A stretch of DNA of 64,000 bases from Eutrophocola sp964601805 (lineage in GTDB: Bacteria; Pseudomonadota; Gammaproteobacteria; Pseudomonadales; Pseudohongiellaceae): assembly GCA_964601805.1 (NCBI GenBank), contig CAZROW010000004.1, positions 1-64,000 on the forward strand, read 5' to 3'. The translations under genes were made by a program, and so were the position numbers. Positions 26,188 to 35,363 of this stretch are shown piece after piece; the first letter of the stretch is position 1; every line of letters begins with the position of its first letter. The notes under the pieces were generated by a model. It was not told the origin of the DNA. It worked only from the letters and a program-made list of their open reading frames with translations, and did no database searches.

Positions 26188-27127
26188 CGCTGAACTTCTC
26201 CAGGCTGGTCTTGCGTAATGCTTCCGGGGCCAACGGGAACCCTAGTCTTGCGCGGGAATCGTAATAGCCCTGGGCAACAGCCCGGGCCATGGTACGAACC
26301 CTGAGAATATAGCGCTGGCGCTCGGTCACGGAAATGGCCGAGCGGGCATCGAGCAGATTGAATGTATGCGAGGCCTTGAGCACCATTTCGTAAGCCGGCA
26401 GTACCAGCTTTTGATCAATCAGGTACTGGCACTGGCTTTCGGCATCATCAAAACCGCGAAACAGCAGCTCGGTATTGGCATGCTCAAAGTTGTAGGCTGA
26501 CATCTCCACTTCGTTCTGGTGAAACACATCGCCGTAGGTCACGGTGCCGTTGGGGGTTTCTGCCCAGACGATATCGAAAATACTGTCCACGCCTTGCAGG
26601 TACATGGCAATTCGCTCGATACCGTAGGTAATTTCACCGCTGACCGGGAAACATTCCAGGCCCCCGACCTGCTGGAAGTAGGTAAATTGGGTCACCTCCA
26701 TGCCATTGAGCCAGACTTCCCAACCGAGCCCCCAGGCCCCCAGCGTAGGCGACTCCCAGTTATCTTCGACAAAGCGAATATCGTGAACGTTCGTGTCAAT
26801 ACCCAGGTTTTTTAGCGAATTTAGATACAATTCCTGGAAGTTGTCAGGCGACGGTTTCAGGATGACCTGGAATTGGTAATAGTGCTGAAGACGCATCGGG
26901 TTTTCACCGTAACGGCTGTCAGTAGGGCGTCTGCAGGGCTGTAAATAGGCGCTGTTCCAGCTTTCCGGGCCAATGGCACGCAAAAAAGTGGCAGGATGGA
27001 AGGTGCCGGCACCGACTTCATTGTCCAGAGGCTGTATGATCACGCAGCCGTGATCAGCCCAGAATTGCTGAAGGGCAAGAATTAGTCCCTGAAAGGTGGA
27101 TACATCAACAGGGGTCGAAGTACTCAA
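26180..27127 (-). CDS. glyQ: Glycyl-tRNA synthetase alpha subunit
   Basis: Catalytic alpha chain of the heterotetrameric glycyl-tRNA synthetase. The 315 residues include FQGLILALQQFWADHGC, QPLDNEVGAGTFHPATFLR and QPCRRPTDSRYGENPMRLQ, all hallmarks of GlyQ. The start is a TTG at 27125-27127 preceded by AGGAG with good spacing, and no ATG exists before the conserved core. The 5' region is shared with the divergent acyltransferase gene. Confidence 0.96.
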   Translation of the reverse strand: MSTSTPVDVSTFQGLILALQQFWADHGCVIIQPLDNEVGAGTFHPATFLRAIGPESWNSAYLQPCRRPTDSRYGENPMRLQHYYQFQVILKPSPDNFQELYLNSLKNLGIDTNVHDIRFVEDNWESPTLGAWGLGWEVWLNGMEVTQFTYFQQVGGLECFPVSGEITYGIERIAMYLQGVDSIFDIVWAETPNGTVTYGDVFHQNEVEMSAYNFEHANTELLFRGFDDAESQCQYLIDQKLVLPAYEMVLKASHTFNLLDARSAISVTERQRYILRVRTMARAVAQGYYDSRARLGFPLAPEALRKTSLEKFSDE

Positions 27128-27292
27128 AAAAGGCTCCTGAGAATGAAAATTACGCTAAAATCCCGGCTGGGCTCGAAAAAGCGCTAATTATGCTAAAAAC
27201 GCGCCTTGATAGCGAGAATAAACTGCCCCCTGCCCCGGTTTATTCAGGCAACGCAATGGCAGAGAAACGGTGGCTTTACAGCATCTGATATT

Positions 27293-28186
27293 TTGAAATC
27301 TGCATTGCTCATATTCTTTTTGCGCTGCCTGGCCCTGCTGCCCCTGGGAGGGGCCCGGCATGTCGGCACCCTGCTGGGAAGAATCTGCTGGGCCTTATCC
27401 ACACGGATGGTCACCACGACCCGGACAAACCTGGCCATTTCTTACCCGGGAAAAAGTGAAAGTGAGCGCCTGCTTCTTGGCAAAGACAGTATTTGCAATA
27501 CTTTCCAAACTGTCACAGAATGCGGGCCGGTTTGGCTCTGGCCAGCGGACAAGGTGATGGACCACGTGCTGGAAGTCGAAGGACTGGAGCTGCTGGAGCA
27601 GGCCCAGGCTGAAAAACGCGGCACGGTCGTCATTGCACCTCACCTGGGTAACTGGGAGGTTTTTGGTTTATACCTGAATCGTTGCGGGTGCGGACAGAGC
27701 AGCCAGTTGTACCAGGCACCCCGGGATGAGCGTTTGAACCGGCTGATCTATCAGGCACGCAGCCGGGCGGGTGCAAATATGGTAGCAACTGACGCAAAAG
27801 GCATCATCTCGCTGGTAAAATCGCTTAAAAGAGGCGAAGTTGTAGGCATCTTGCCAGACCAGGTGCCGGATGATGCCAATAGCGGTGAGTTTGCCCCCTT
27901 TTTCGGCAAGGATGTGCTGACAATGACCCTGGTGAGTCGGTTGCTCCAAAAAACCGGTGCCAGGGCCGTGCTGGGTTTTGCAGCCAGGATCACGCGCCTG
28001 GGCAAGCCCGGCTGGAAAATTATCTTCAGGCAAGTGGACCACAAAATATATGCTGAGCATATATCGGATTCAGTTACTGCCATGAATGCCAGTATAGAAA
28101 GCGCAGTGAATATTGTTCCTGCGCAATACCAGTGGGAATACAAACGATACAAGCGAGTGCCGCCCGGACAACAGCGACCTTATTAG
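27293..28186 (+). CDS. LpxL/HtrB-family lipid A acyltransferase-like protein
   Basis: Member of the lysophospholipid/lipid A late acyltransferase family, which moves acyl chains onto lipid A at the inner membrane. The catalytic HX4E motif is in APHLGNWEVFGLY, with QLYQAPRDERLNRLI and VGILPDQVPDD after it. The start is uncertain: no ATG precedes the conserved N-terminus in this frame, and I chose TTG 27293 (LKSALLIFFLRCLALLPLG, 297 residues), which lines up with Pseudomonas relatives. TTG 27206 is possible. Upstream glyS/glyQ and downstream waaC resemble the Pseudomonas order. Confidence 0.85.
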   Translation: MKSALLIFFLRCLALLPLGGARHVGTLLGRICWALSTRMVTTTRTNLAISYPGKSESERLLLGKDSICNTFQTVTECGPVWLWPADKVMDHVLEVEGLELLEQAQAEKRGTVVIAPHLGNWEVFGLYLNRCGCGQSSQLYQAPRDERLNRLIYQARSRAGANMVATDAKGIISLVKSLKRGEVVGILPDQVPDDANSGEFAPFFGKDVLTMTLVSRLLQKTGARAVLGFAARITRLGKPGWKIIFRQVDHKIYAEHISDSVTAMNASIESAVNIVPAQYQWEYKRYKRVPPGQQRPY

Positions 28187-28295
28187 CCGGTTGTGTGCCC
28201 TGGTGGTGTGCAATGGGCCAGTGTATTGAATGGCTTGAATGATACGCATCGACACGGAATAATTTTGCCAACCAGACAGGACACTAGAGTAGAGT

Positions 28296-28919
28296 ATGCC
28301 AATGAGTGCGATTTTGGATCTGCAGGCCATCACTGCAGCACAGACAGAAGCCAGCCCCTACCCTCACTTTATTGTGAACCGGTCTGTTGCCACTGAACAT
28401 GTTGGCGATGTGCTGGCGGATTTTCCGGCAATTCATTCCGGTGGCAGTTTCGCGCTCAGCGAAGTGAACCCGGGTCCGCGTTTTGATGCACTGCTGAAAG
28501 AGCTGGATAACCCGGAGTTCCGGGAAATCATTTCCCAAAAACTGGATATTGATCTCAGGGACAGGCCCATGGTGGTGACCTTGCGTGGTGTATCCCGCGC
28601 CAAGGACGGCAGGATCCACACTGACTCCAAATCCAAAATGGCCACCATCCTGATCTACTTCAATGACACCTGGCAGGCCGACACAGGCAAGCTTCGCATT
28701 TTGCGTAGTGAAAATATGGATGATTACACTACCGAAGTAACTCCGGATGCCGGCACTATGATTGCCTTCAAGGTAACGGATAACTGCTGGCACGGTTACC
28801 CGGCATTTGAAGGGTCACGCCAGTCCATCCAGATCAATTTTGTCGAAGATGACCGGGCAGCAAACAAGCATGGTCGTCGTCATGGCTGGACAGCCAAACT
28901 GAAAAAGCTGTTTTCCTGA
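28296..28919 (+). CDS. Fe(II)/2-oxoglutarate-dependent oxygenase family protein
   Basis: Predicted 2OG-Fe(II) oxygenase of 207 residues; substrate unknown. The iron-binding facial triad is visible as HTD in GRIHTDSKSKMATILIYF and the distal His in NCWHGYPAFEGSRQSIQINF, where the Arg would bind 2-oxoglutarate. PMVVTLRGVSRAKDG lies ahead of the HxD. The C-terminus is basic (KHGRRHGWTAKLKKLF). It stands between an LPS acyltransferase-like gene and waaC, so a sugar or lipid of the envelope is a possible substrate; that is inference from position. Confidence 0.8.
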   Translation: MPMSAILDLQAITAAQTEASPYPHFIVNRSVATEHVGDVLADFPAIHSGGSFALSEVNPGPRFDALLKELDNPEFREIISQKLDIDLRDRPMVVTLRGVSRAKDGRIHTDSKSKMATILIYFNDTWQADTGKLRILRSENMDDYTTEVTPDAGTMIAFKVTDNCWHGYPAFEGSRQSIQINFVEDDRAANKHGRRHGWTAKLKKLFS

Positions 28920-28979
28920 AAACAGGTCTGTCCCGGCAGCAGTGGGTCATGGATAATAGCGCTGCTGCAATTTTCCAGA

Positions 28980-30053
28980 GTGGTTCCCGTTATCAAGAGT
29001 AAACGTGTCCTGATCATCAAGCTCACCTCCATGGGTGACCTGATGCATGCCCTGCCCGCCTTGACCGATGCACGTTCAGTATGGCCCGATATTGTTTTTG
29101 ACTGGGTCGTGGATGAAACTTTTGCCGAGGTCCCCTCCTGGCATCCTGCCGTAGACAAGATTTATACCAGTGCTCACCGGCGCTGGAAAAAAAATTTCTG
29201 GGCTTCAACAAGGGCCGGTGAATTCAAACGTTTCTATCGTGAGCTCAACAGGCATGATTACGACCTGGTGATTGATGCCCAGAACAATGTCAAAAGCAGT
29301 TTTATCAGTATGTTGCGACGTGGGCCGGTGCATGGCATGGATAAAGCCAGTGTCGCGGAACAGCCTGCCTACCTGGCGTATGCGAACCGCATCCCTATTG
29401 ATAAAAACCAGCATGCCATTGCCCGGCAGCGACAACTGTTTGCAACTGCCCTAGACTATCCGCTGCCTGACAGCACGCCGGACTATGGTCTCAGACAGGA
29501 TGCCTTTCGTCGGCCGGACATCGCATTACCGGATCGTTACCTGTTTCTTGTCCACAACGCGAGCTGGACAACCAAGCTATGGCCGCAGTCACACTGGCAT
29601 TCACTGATTGAAAAAGCAGGGGGTGATGGTTTCCATGTACTGCTTCCCGGGGGCAACCGGGAAGAACTGGACAGGGCGGAAACAATCGCGAAAGCTCATG
29701 ACAATGCTATTGCGCTGCCAAGGTTATCCCTGTCGGAAACCGGAGGTTTGATTCAGGGTGCAGCAGGGGCGGTGTGTTGTGATACCGGCCTTGCCCACTT
29801 GACGGCCATGACAGGCACACCGGCTGTCACCCTGTATGGACCCACCAGCGCCAGGCTTATTGGAACGACCGGTAAGAAACAGGATCAACTGGTCGCTTCA
29901 CCCCAGCCATTTCACTGTGCGCCCTGTTATAAACGCGACTGTCATTATCGGCAGCCAAAAACCAGCATGTCTGCCTGCATGGAGGCGTTTACGGTGGAAG
30001 AGGCCTGGTCAACATTGCAGGTCTTGATGAACGACAGGGATATGTCCGGATAA
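28980..30053 (+). CDS. waaC: Lipopolysaccharide heptosyltransferase I
   Basis: GT9-family enzyme that adds the first heptose to Kdo in the LPS inner core, using ADP-heptose. The 357 residues start at a GTG (28980). VLIIKLTSMGDLMHALPAL is the N-terminal signature, YDLVIDAQNNVKSS follows, and the ADP-heptose site includes VHNASWTTKLWP, VCCDTGLAHLTAMTG and TVTLYGPT-like AVTLYGPTS. Assignment to WaaC rather than WaaF rests on the KLTSMGD and DAQ patterns. It ends 8 bases from the convergent trkH. Confidence 0.88.
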   Translation: MVPVIKSKRVLIIKLTSMGDLMHALPALTDARSVWPDIVFDWVVDETFAEVPSWHPAVDKIYTSAHRRWKKNFWASTRAGEFKRFYRELNRHDYDLVIDAQNNVKSSFISMLRRGPVHGMDKASVAEQPAYLAYANRIPIDKNQHAIARQRQLFATALDYPLPDSTPDYGLRQDAFRRPDIALPDRYLFLVHNASWTTKLWPQSHWHSLIEKAGGDGFHVLLPGGNREELDRAETIAKAHDNAIALPRLSLSETGGLIQGAAGAVCCDTGLAHLTAMTGTPAVTLYGPTSARLIGTTGKKQDQLVASPQPFHCAPCYKRDCHYRQPKTSMSACMEAFTVEEAWSTLQVLMNDRDMSG

Positions 30054-30061
30054 GGCTGGTA

Positions 30062-31510
30062 TCAGTTACGCCAGAAGCTCGGCGTGAGAATGACCAGCAG
30101 GGTGAACACTTCCAGTCGGCCAAGTAACATACCCAGGCAGAGAATCCACTTGGCCGAATCCGGTATGTCCCCGTAAGTTTCCGCAACACCTCCAAGACCT
30201 GGTCCAAGATTATTTATGCTGGCGCCTACGGCGGTGAATGCCGTCGTGATATCCAGGCCTGACGCCAACAAGGCCAGCAGCATGATCATGTAGGCCATCA
30301 CGTAGACGGAGAAAAATCCCCAGACTGATTCGATGACCCGGTCAGGAACACGCTGGCTGCCGAGCTTGATGGGGATGACGGCATTGGGGTGAATCAGGCG
30401 TTCGATTTCGCGAAAGCCCTGTTTGATAATCAACACGATCCGGATGACCTTCATGCCACCACCGGTTGAGCCGGCACAGGCACCCACGATGGCCATGTAA
30501 AAAAGCAGGAAGGGCAGGAAGGTTGGCCAGGAACTGAAATCGGCCGCGCTGAACCCGGTTGTAGTGGTAATGGACACCACTTCAAACAGCCCCTTGAATA
30601 TGGCATCGCTGAATTCATAGGTATTGGAAAAATAAAGGAACAGGATGGTAATGACGGAAACCGTACCCAGCATGCCACTGTAAAAGAGGAATTCGGAGTC
30701 GCGAAAGTAATGCTTGTAGCTTTTATTTTCCCAGGCAAAAAAGTGCAGGGCGAAATTGATGCCGGAAATAAACATGAAAACCGTGGCAATCAACTCGATG
30801 CCCACGTGGTTGAAAAAGCCGATACTGGCATCGTGCGTGGAGAAGCCTCCGATGGCAACTGTTGCGAAACTGTGGCCAATTGCGTCGAAAATGCTCATTC
30901 CTGCAAGGAAATACGCAAGTGCACATAACATGGTCAGGCTGATGTAGATAAATAACAGGGCCTTGGCAGTCTGGGTGACACGAGGAAGAAGCTTGTTGTC
31001 CTTGATGGGACCGGGACTTTCGGCACGGTAGAGCTGCATGCCGCCTATGCCAAGCATAGGCAGGATGGCCACAGCGATGGCAATGATGCCCATGCCGCCA
31101 AGCCATTGGAGCTGTTGCCGGTAATACAGGATGGACCGGGGCAGGGTATCCAGGCCGGACAACACGGTGGCGCCGGTAGTGGTGAGACCCGAAATGGATT
31201 CAAAAAAGGCATCGGTGACCGACATGTCCAGCGAGGCAGTAAAAATAAACGGAAAGCTACCGAAGGATCCCAGTACTGACCAGAACAGGGTGACCACCAG
31301 GAAGCCGTCCCGGGTTCGCAGTTCCTGGCGGTTGTTCATTACCGGTGCCCAGAGCACGAAGCCCGAGAGCAGGGTCAGGAAAAAAGTAGTCAGGAAGGAA
31401 TAGAGAACACCGTCCTGGTAATACCAGGAAACTGCCAGGGGCGGCAGCTGGGAAAAGCTGAACAGCATCAGCAAAACCCCGAGTATGCGAAATATGACCG
31501 GCAGGTTCAT
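30062..31510 (-). CDS. trkH: Trk potassium uptake protein TrkH
   Basis: Membrane channel subunit of the Trk K+ uptake system. The 482 residues carry four P-loop-like selectivity segments: SGLTTTGATVL, ATVAIGGFSTHDASIG, VVSITTTTGFSAADFSSWP and AVGASINNLGPGLG. Many hydrophobic helices separate them. It lies downstream of trkA, which encodes the regulatory subunit; the 77-base spacer has no clear terminator. Confidence 0.96.
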   Translation of the reverse strand: MNLPVIFRILGVLLMLFSFSQLPPLAVSWYYQDGVLYSFLTTFFLTLLSGFVLWAPVMNNRQELRTRDGFLVVTLFWSVLGSFGSFPFIFTASLDMSVTDAFFESISGLTTTGATVLSGLDTLPRSILYYRQQLQWLGGMGIIAIAVAILPMLGIGGMQLYRAESPGPIKDNKLLPRVTQTAKALLFIYISLTMLCALAYFLAGMSIFDAIGHSFATVAIGGFSTHDASIGFFNHVGIELIATVFMFISGINFALHFFAWENKSYKHYFRDSEFLFYSGMLGTVSVITILFLYFSNTYEFSDAIFKGLFEVVSITTTTGFSAADFSSWPTFLPFLLFYMAIVGACAGSTGGGMKVIRIVLIIKQGFREIERLIHPNAVIPIKLGSQRVPDRVIESVWGFFSVYVMAYMIMLLALLASGLDITTAFTAVGASINNLGPGLGGVAETYGDIPDSAKWILCLGMLLGRLEVFTLLVILTPSFWRN

Positions 31511-31587
31511 ACTTGAAGTGAGGCTCTCTGGTTGTTGGCTTTTTTCATTGTGATGTTTCGTCAGACCATTGCCCGGCAGGCAATTTA

Positions 31588-32961
31588 TCAGAAGAAGGTG
31601 AGTCCAACCTGGAACAGCCGTTCAAGTTCCGGTATCCGTTTCTTGTCGACCAGGAACATGATGACGTGGTCATCTGTTTCGATCACGATATCGTCATGGG
31701 CGATAAAGACCTTTTCATCGCGAACAATCGCGCCGATCGTTGTGCCTTCCGGTAAATCGATATCCTCGATTTTCTTGCCGACCACCTTGGAGGTGCTCTT
31801 GTCGCCATGGGCAATGGCTTCCATGGCTTCGGCGGCACCGCGGCGCAGGGAATAGACATTGACCACATCGCCCCTGCGTATATGGGTCAGCAGACTGCCG
31901 ATGGTTGCCTGCTGCGGTGAGATAGCAATATCAATTTCACCACTCTGGATCAGGTCCACGTAGGCGGGGTTGGCGATCAGGGTCATGACCCGGGCTGCGC
32001 CCATGCGTTTGGCGAGCAGGGAGGACATGATGTTGGCGTCATCATTATTGGTCAGGGCAAGAAATACATCGGTATCTTCAATGTTTTCGCCGATCATCAT
32101 TTCCTGGTCCGAGGCATCGCCATGCAGCACTGTCGTGCTTTTCAGGCGCTCGGTGAGATCCTTGCAACGTTCGAAATCCATCTCGATGATCTTGGTGCGG
32201 TAATTCTTTTCAAGTGAGGCGGCCAGGCGTTCACCGATATTGCCGCCGCCGGCAATCATGATTTTCTTGTAGGGTTTGTCGACCTTGCGCAGCTCGCTCA
32301 TGACATCACGAATATCTTCCTTGGCGGCAATGAAAAAGACCTCATCACCTTCTTCAATGATAGTCGTGCCTTCGGGCATGATCGGCCGGTTCTGGCGAAA
32401 GATGGCTGCTACGCGGGTATCAATGTTGGGCATGTGCTCGCGCAGCTGGGCAATTTCCTGATTGACCAGAGGGCCTCCTCGTGTGGCCTTGACGCCAACC
32501 AGCTGGACATGACCATCGGCAAAATCCAGCACCTGCAGCGAGCCGGGCAGATCAATAAGGCTCTTGATGTAGTGAGAGACTTCCTGCTCGGGGCTGATGA
32601 CAACATCGATGGGAATGGCTTCCGGACTGAACAGCTTGGGTTCCCCGACATAAGAGTTGGAGCGCAGCCTGCAGATTTTCTTCGGGGTTCGGAACAGGGA
32701 ATAGGCAATCTGGCAGGCCACCAGGTTGACCTCGTCGCTGTCCGTGATGGCAATCAGCATGTCGGCATCTCGGGCGCCGGCACTTTCAAGGATATTCGGA
32801 TAAGATACCTGGCCCTCTACCGTGGCAATATCCAGGCGGTCTTTTAATTCCCGCAGGCGGATGGCACTGGGGTCCACGACAGTGATGTCGTTGGCTTCCT
32901 TGGCAAGATTTTCAGCCAGCGCGGCGCCGACCTTATTGGCGCCGAGAATGATAATTTTCAT
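31588..32961 (-). CDS. trkA: Trk potassium uptake regulator TrkA
   Basis: Cytoplasmic nucleotide-binding subunit that gates TrkH. The 457 residues contain two RCK_N/RCK_C pairs. The first nucleotide loop is KIIILGANKVGAALAENLA, where the usual second glycine of GxGxxG is Asn; the second is IMIAGGGNIGERLA near residue 234. FFIAAKEDIRDVMSEL and DIAISPQQATIGSLLTHIRR are family hallmarks. A candidate promoter precedes it at 33007-33035. Confidence 0.97.
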   Translation of the reverse strand: MKIIILGANKVGAALAENLAKEANDITVVDPSAIRLRELKDRLDIATVEGQVSYPNILESAGARDADMLIAITDSDEVNLVACQIAYSLFRTPKKICRLRSNSYVGEPKLFSPEAIPIDVVISPEQEVSHYIKSLIDLPGSLQVLDFADGHVQLVGVKATRGGPLVNQEIAQLREHMPNIDTRVAAIFRQNRPIMPEGTTIIEEGDEVFFIAAKEDIRDVMSELRKVDKPYKKIMIAGGGNIGERLAASLEKNYRTKIIEMDFERCKDLTERLKSTTVLHGDASDQEMMIGENIEDTDVFLALTNNDDANIMSSLLAKRMGAARVMTLIANPAYVDLIQSGEIDIAISPQQATIGSLLTHIRRGDVVNVYSLRRGAAEAMEAIAHGDKSTSKVVGKKIEDIDLPEGTTIGAIVRDEKVFIAHDDIVIETDDHVIMFLVDKKRIPELERLFQVGLTFF

Positions 32962-33006
32962 TGATTCGGAAAACTCCCGCTGACTTCATGCATTACGTGC
33001 GCGCCA

Positions 33007-33035
33007 ATTATATGCCTATGCGCGTGAGACTGAAA
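33007..33035 (-). promoter_or_regulatory. Candidate promoter of trkA-trkH
   Basis: On the minus strand TTTCAG (33030-33035), 17 bases, then a perfect TATAAT (33007-33012) followed by TGGCGCGC. It is 45 bases upstream of the trkA ATG, in the only sizeable gap of the def-to-trkH run. The -35 is weak. Confidence 0.45.
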
Positions 33036-33069
33036 CGGAACCGGGAAAATTGTTAAGCGGGGCAATTGC

Positions 33070-34371
33070 TTACAGTTTTTCCAGCAAGGCATAGTAAAAG
33101 CCGTCAGTACCGGCCACCGCGGGAAGAAACTGCAGGCCAATGCTGCAAGGCAATGCCCCGTCAATAGAGATTGGCACATTGACCGCATCCGGCGTTTGGT
33201 CGAGGAAAGCAGCTACTTGCCTTTCGTTCTCATCGCGCAGTACTGAACAGGTGGAATAAAGCAGCCTTCCGCCAGGTTTCAGGCAGGCCCACAGGGACAT
33301 CAGCAATTTTTGCTGCAGAGCGTTGAGTTCAGCCAGGTCTTGCTGGCGTCTGAGTAGCTTGATATCCGGGTGTCTGCGAATGACGCCGGTGCCGGAACAG
33401 GGGGCATCCAGGAGAATCTTGTCAAAGGGCTCGCCATTCCACCAGGCCCCGGTTTCTGTGGCATCGGCGCATAACAGGTCGGCTTCCAGGTGGCAGCGTT
33501 CCAGGTTTTCCCGAACACGGGCTAGGCGGGATTCACTGTTGTCCAGGGCCTGCATGGACAGGCCGGGTGTGTACTCTAGCAGGCTGCAGGTTTTGCCGCC
33601 GGGAGCCGCACAGGCGTCAAGAATCCTGTCGCCACTGGCGGGATTGAGCAATGGGGCGACCAGCTGGGAGGCCTCGTCCTGAACGCTGACCAGGCCGGCC
33701 TCAAAACCGGGAAGTTCGCTGACCTCAACCGGGGACTCCAGGATGACAGCGGTGCTGGTATGCGGGCCGGGCCGGGCAGGGATGGCGGCCTCTGACAGGC
33801 GAGACAGGTAATCTTCACGGGGGCAGCGCTGGCTGTTAACCCGCAGGATCATGGGCGCGCGCTGGTTATTGTTCAGCATCAGGCTTTCGGCCTGCTCCGG
33901 CCAGTCGGCTTGAAATGCTGATGCCAGCCATTCGGGGTGGGACAGGCGGGCAGATGAATCGGCTTTGGCAGCTTCTTCCAGGGCGGACATATCTCTCAGG
34001 GCCTGGCGCAGTACGGCGTTGACCAGGTTCTTGGCCCAGGGTTTTTTCAGCTGCCTGGTCAGGGCAACACTTTCATTCACCGCGGCGTGGTCGGGAGTGC
34101 GCATGTGAAACAACTGGTAGAGTCCCAGCAGTATCAGGCAATGGACATCCAGGTCCTTGTTGCGAAGGGGTTTGTCCATCAGGCGGCTACTGAAAAAGGC
34201 CAGTTGGTGGTACCAGCGACACACACCATAGGTATATTCACTGACCAGTGCCAGGTTGGCATCGGGGTTGTCGCTGCGGGCCTCCTTGAGCAGCGATGAT
34301 AATGAGCCGCTTCCAGAGACCAGGCTTTTCAGTATATAAACAGAAAGTAAGCGGTCACTTTTAGCTTTCAT
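33070..34371 (-). CDS. rsmB: 16S rRNA (cytosine-C5) methyltransferase RsmB
   Basis: Makes m5C967 in 16S rRNA. The 433 residues have an N-terminal NusB-like helical domain and a C-terminal SAM methyltransferase domain. LDACAAPGGKTCSLLEY binds SAM, LDAPCSGTGVIRRHPDIKLL and YSTCSVLRDENERQV carry the two conserved cysteines. It follows fmt by 9 bases; def-fmt-rsmB-trkA is the Pseudomonas order. Confidence 0.96.
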   Translation of the reverse strand: MKAKSDRLLSVYILKSLVSGSGSLSSLLKEARSDNPDANLALVSEYTYGVCRWYHQLAFFSSRLMDKPLRNKDLDVHCLILLGLYQLFHMRTPDHAAVNESVALTRQLKKPWAKNLVNAVLRQALRDMSALEEAAKADSSARLSHPEWLASAFQADWPEQAESLMLNNNQRAPMILRVNSQRCPREDYLSRLSEAAIPARPGPHTSTAVILESPVEVSELPGFEAGLVSVQDEASQLVAPLLNPASGDRILDACAAPGGKTCSLLEYTPGLSMQALDNSESRLARVRENLERCHLEADLLCADATETGAWWNGEPFDKILLDAPCSGTGVIRRHPDIKLLRRQQDLAELNALQQKLLMSLWACLKPGGRLLYSTCSVLRDENERQVAAFLDQTPDAVNVPISIDGALPCSIGLQFLPAVAGTDGFYYALLEKL

Positions 34372-34380
34372 CAGGTGTGC

Positions 34381-35343
34381 TCAGGCCCCGTCCGGGGCCG
34401 CGAGAGAGTCGCCGGTGGAGAACAACCCGGGATTGCCGTTGAAAATGTCCCTGAGGGCCAGGGGCTTTTTGCCGGGCAACTGCACCTTTAATATCTTCAG
34501 TGCATTTTCACCGCAGGCGACAGACATGCTGTCCGGCCGGAGACTGATGATGGTGCCGGCCTCGGCTTGACCCGCAAACGGCTCGGGCAGGGCGGCAATC
34601 AGGCGAAGACGGTCATCTCCCAGGTAGCACCAGGCCGGTGAGCGGGGGAAAAAGGCCTGGACCTGGCGATGCACCTGGCTGGCAGGCTGATGCCAGTCAA
34701 TCTGCGATTCTGCCTTGGTCAGCTTGGCGGCATAGGTGGTGCTTGCATCGTCCTGAACAACAGCCCTGGCCTGGTAATTGGCCAGGTCGGGCAGCAGGCG
34801 GTTAAGGCCTTCTATACCCAGTGAAATCAGGCGTTCGGTAATGGTCTGGGCGTTGTCATGGATTTTTATGGGGGTAGGCAGCTCAAGCAGGACATCCCCG
34901 GTATCCAGCCCTGCATCCATTTGCATGAGGGAAACCCCGGTTTCACTGTCGCCGGCCAGAATGGCCCGCTCAACCGGGGCTGCGCCGCGCCAGCGTGGCA
35001 GCAGTGAAGCATGCACGTTAACACAGCCCAGCCGGGGAATATCGAGCACGGCCTGGCTCAAAATCAGTCCGTAAGCTACCACGATCATGACGTCAGGCTG
35101 CAGGGCCGCCAGGTCCGAACAGGCTGCCTCGTCGAGTTTTTGTGGCTGGAACACGGGAATGGCATGTTGCTGGGCCACGGCTTTGACGGGGGTTGGCTGG
35201 ATTTTTTTGCCCCGGCCGGTAGGTCGGTCAGGTTGCGTGAAGACACCCACGACATGGTGATGTGCCGCCAGCAGGCCTTTCAGGTGCTCGGCAGCAAAAC
35301 CGGGTGTGCCGGCGAAAACAATGCGCAGGGGCTGGTCTTTCAT
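34381..35343 (-). CDS. fmt: Methionyl-tRNA formyltransferase
   Basis: Formylates initiator Met-tRNA using 10-formyl-THF. The 320 residues begin MKDQPLRIVFAGTPGFAAEH. The formyl-donor site is VNVHASLLPRWRGAAPVE, followed by AILAGDSETGVSLMQMDAGL. The C-terminal tRNA-binding OB fold extends to the end. The deformylase gene def lies 20 bases upstream, so the two steps of the N-terminal formyl cycle are co-encoded. Confidence 0.97.
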   Translation of the reverse strand: MKDQPLRIVFAGTPGFAAEHLKGLLAAHHHVVGVFTQPDRPTGRGKKIQPTPVKAVAQQHAIPVFQPQKLDEAACSDLAALQPDVMIVVAYGLILSQAVLDIPRLGCVNVHASLLPRWRGAAPVERAILAGDSETGVSLMQMDAGLDTGDVLLELPTPIKIHDNAQTITERLISLGIEGLNRLLPDLANYQARAVVQDDASTTYAAKLTKAESQIDWHQPASQVHRQVQAFFPRSPAWCYLGDDRLRLIAALPEPFAGQAEAGTIISLRPDSMSVACGENALKILKVQLPGKKPLALRDIFNGNPGLFSTGDSLAAPDGA

Positions 35344-35363
35344 GGTATTAACAGGGGCCGGTG

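Noticed and set aside
27560..27575. CACGTG core at about 27563 as a further parS
   Set aside because: Flanks do not fit the TGTTNCACGTGNAACA consensus; the same holds for the CACGTG near 46885 and for the half-like TGTTTCACG near 22410.
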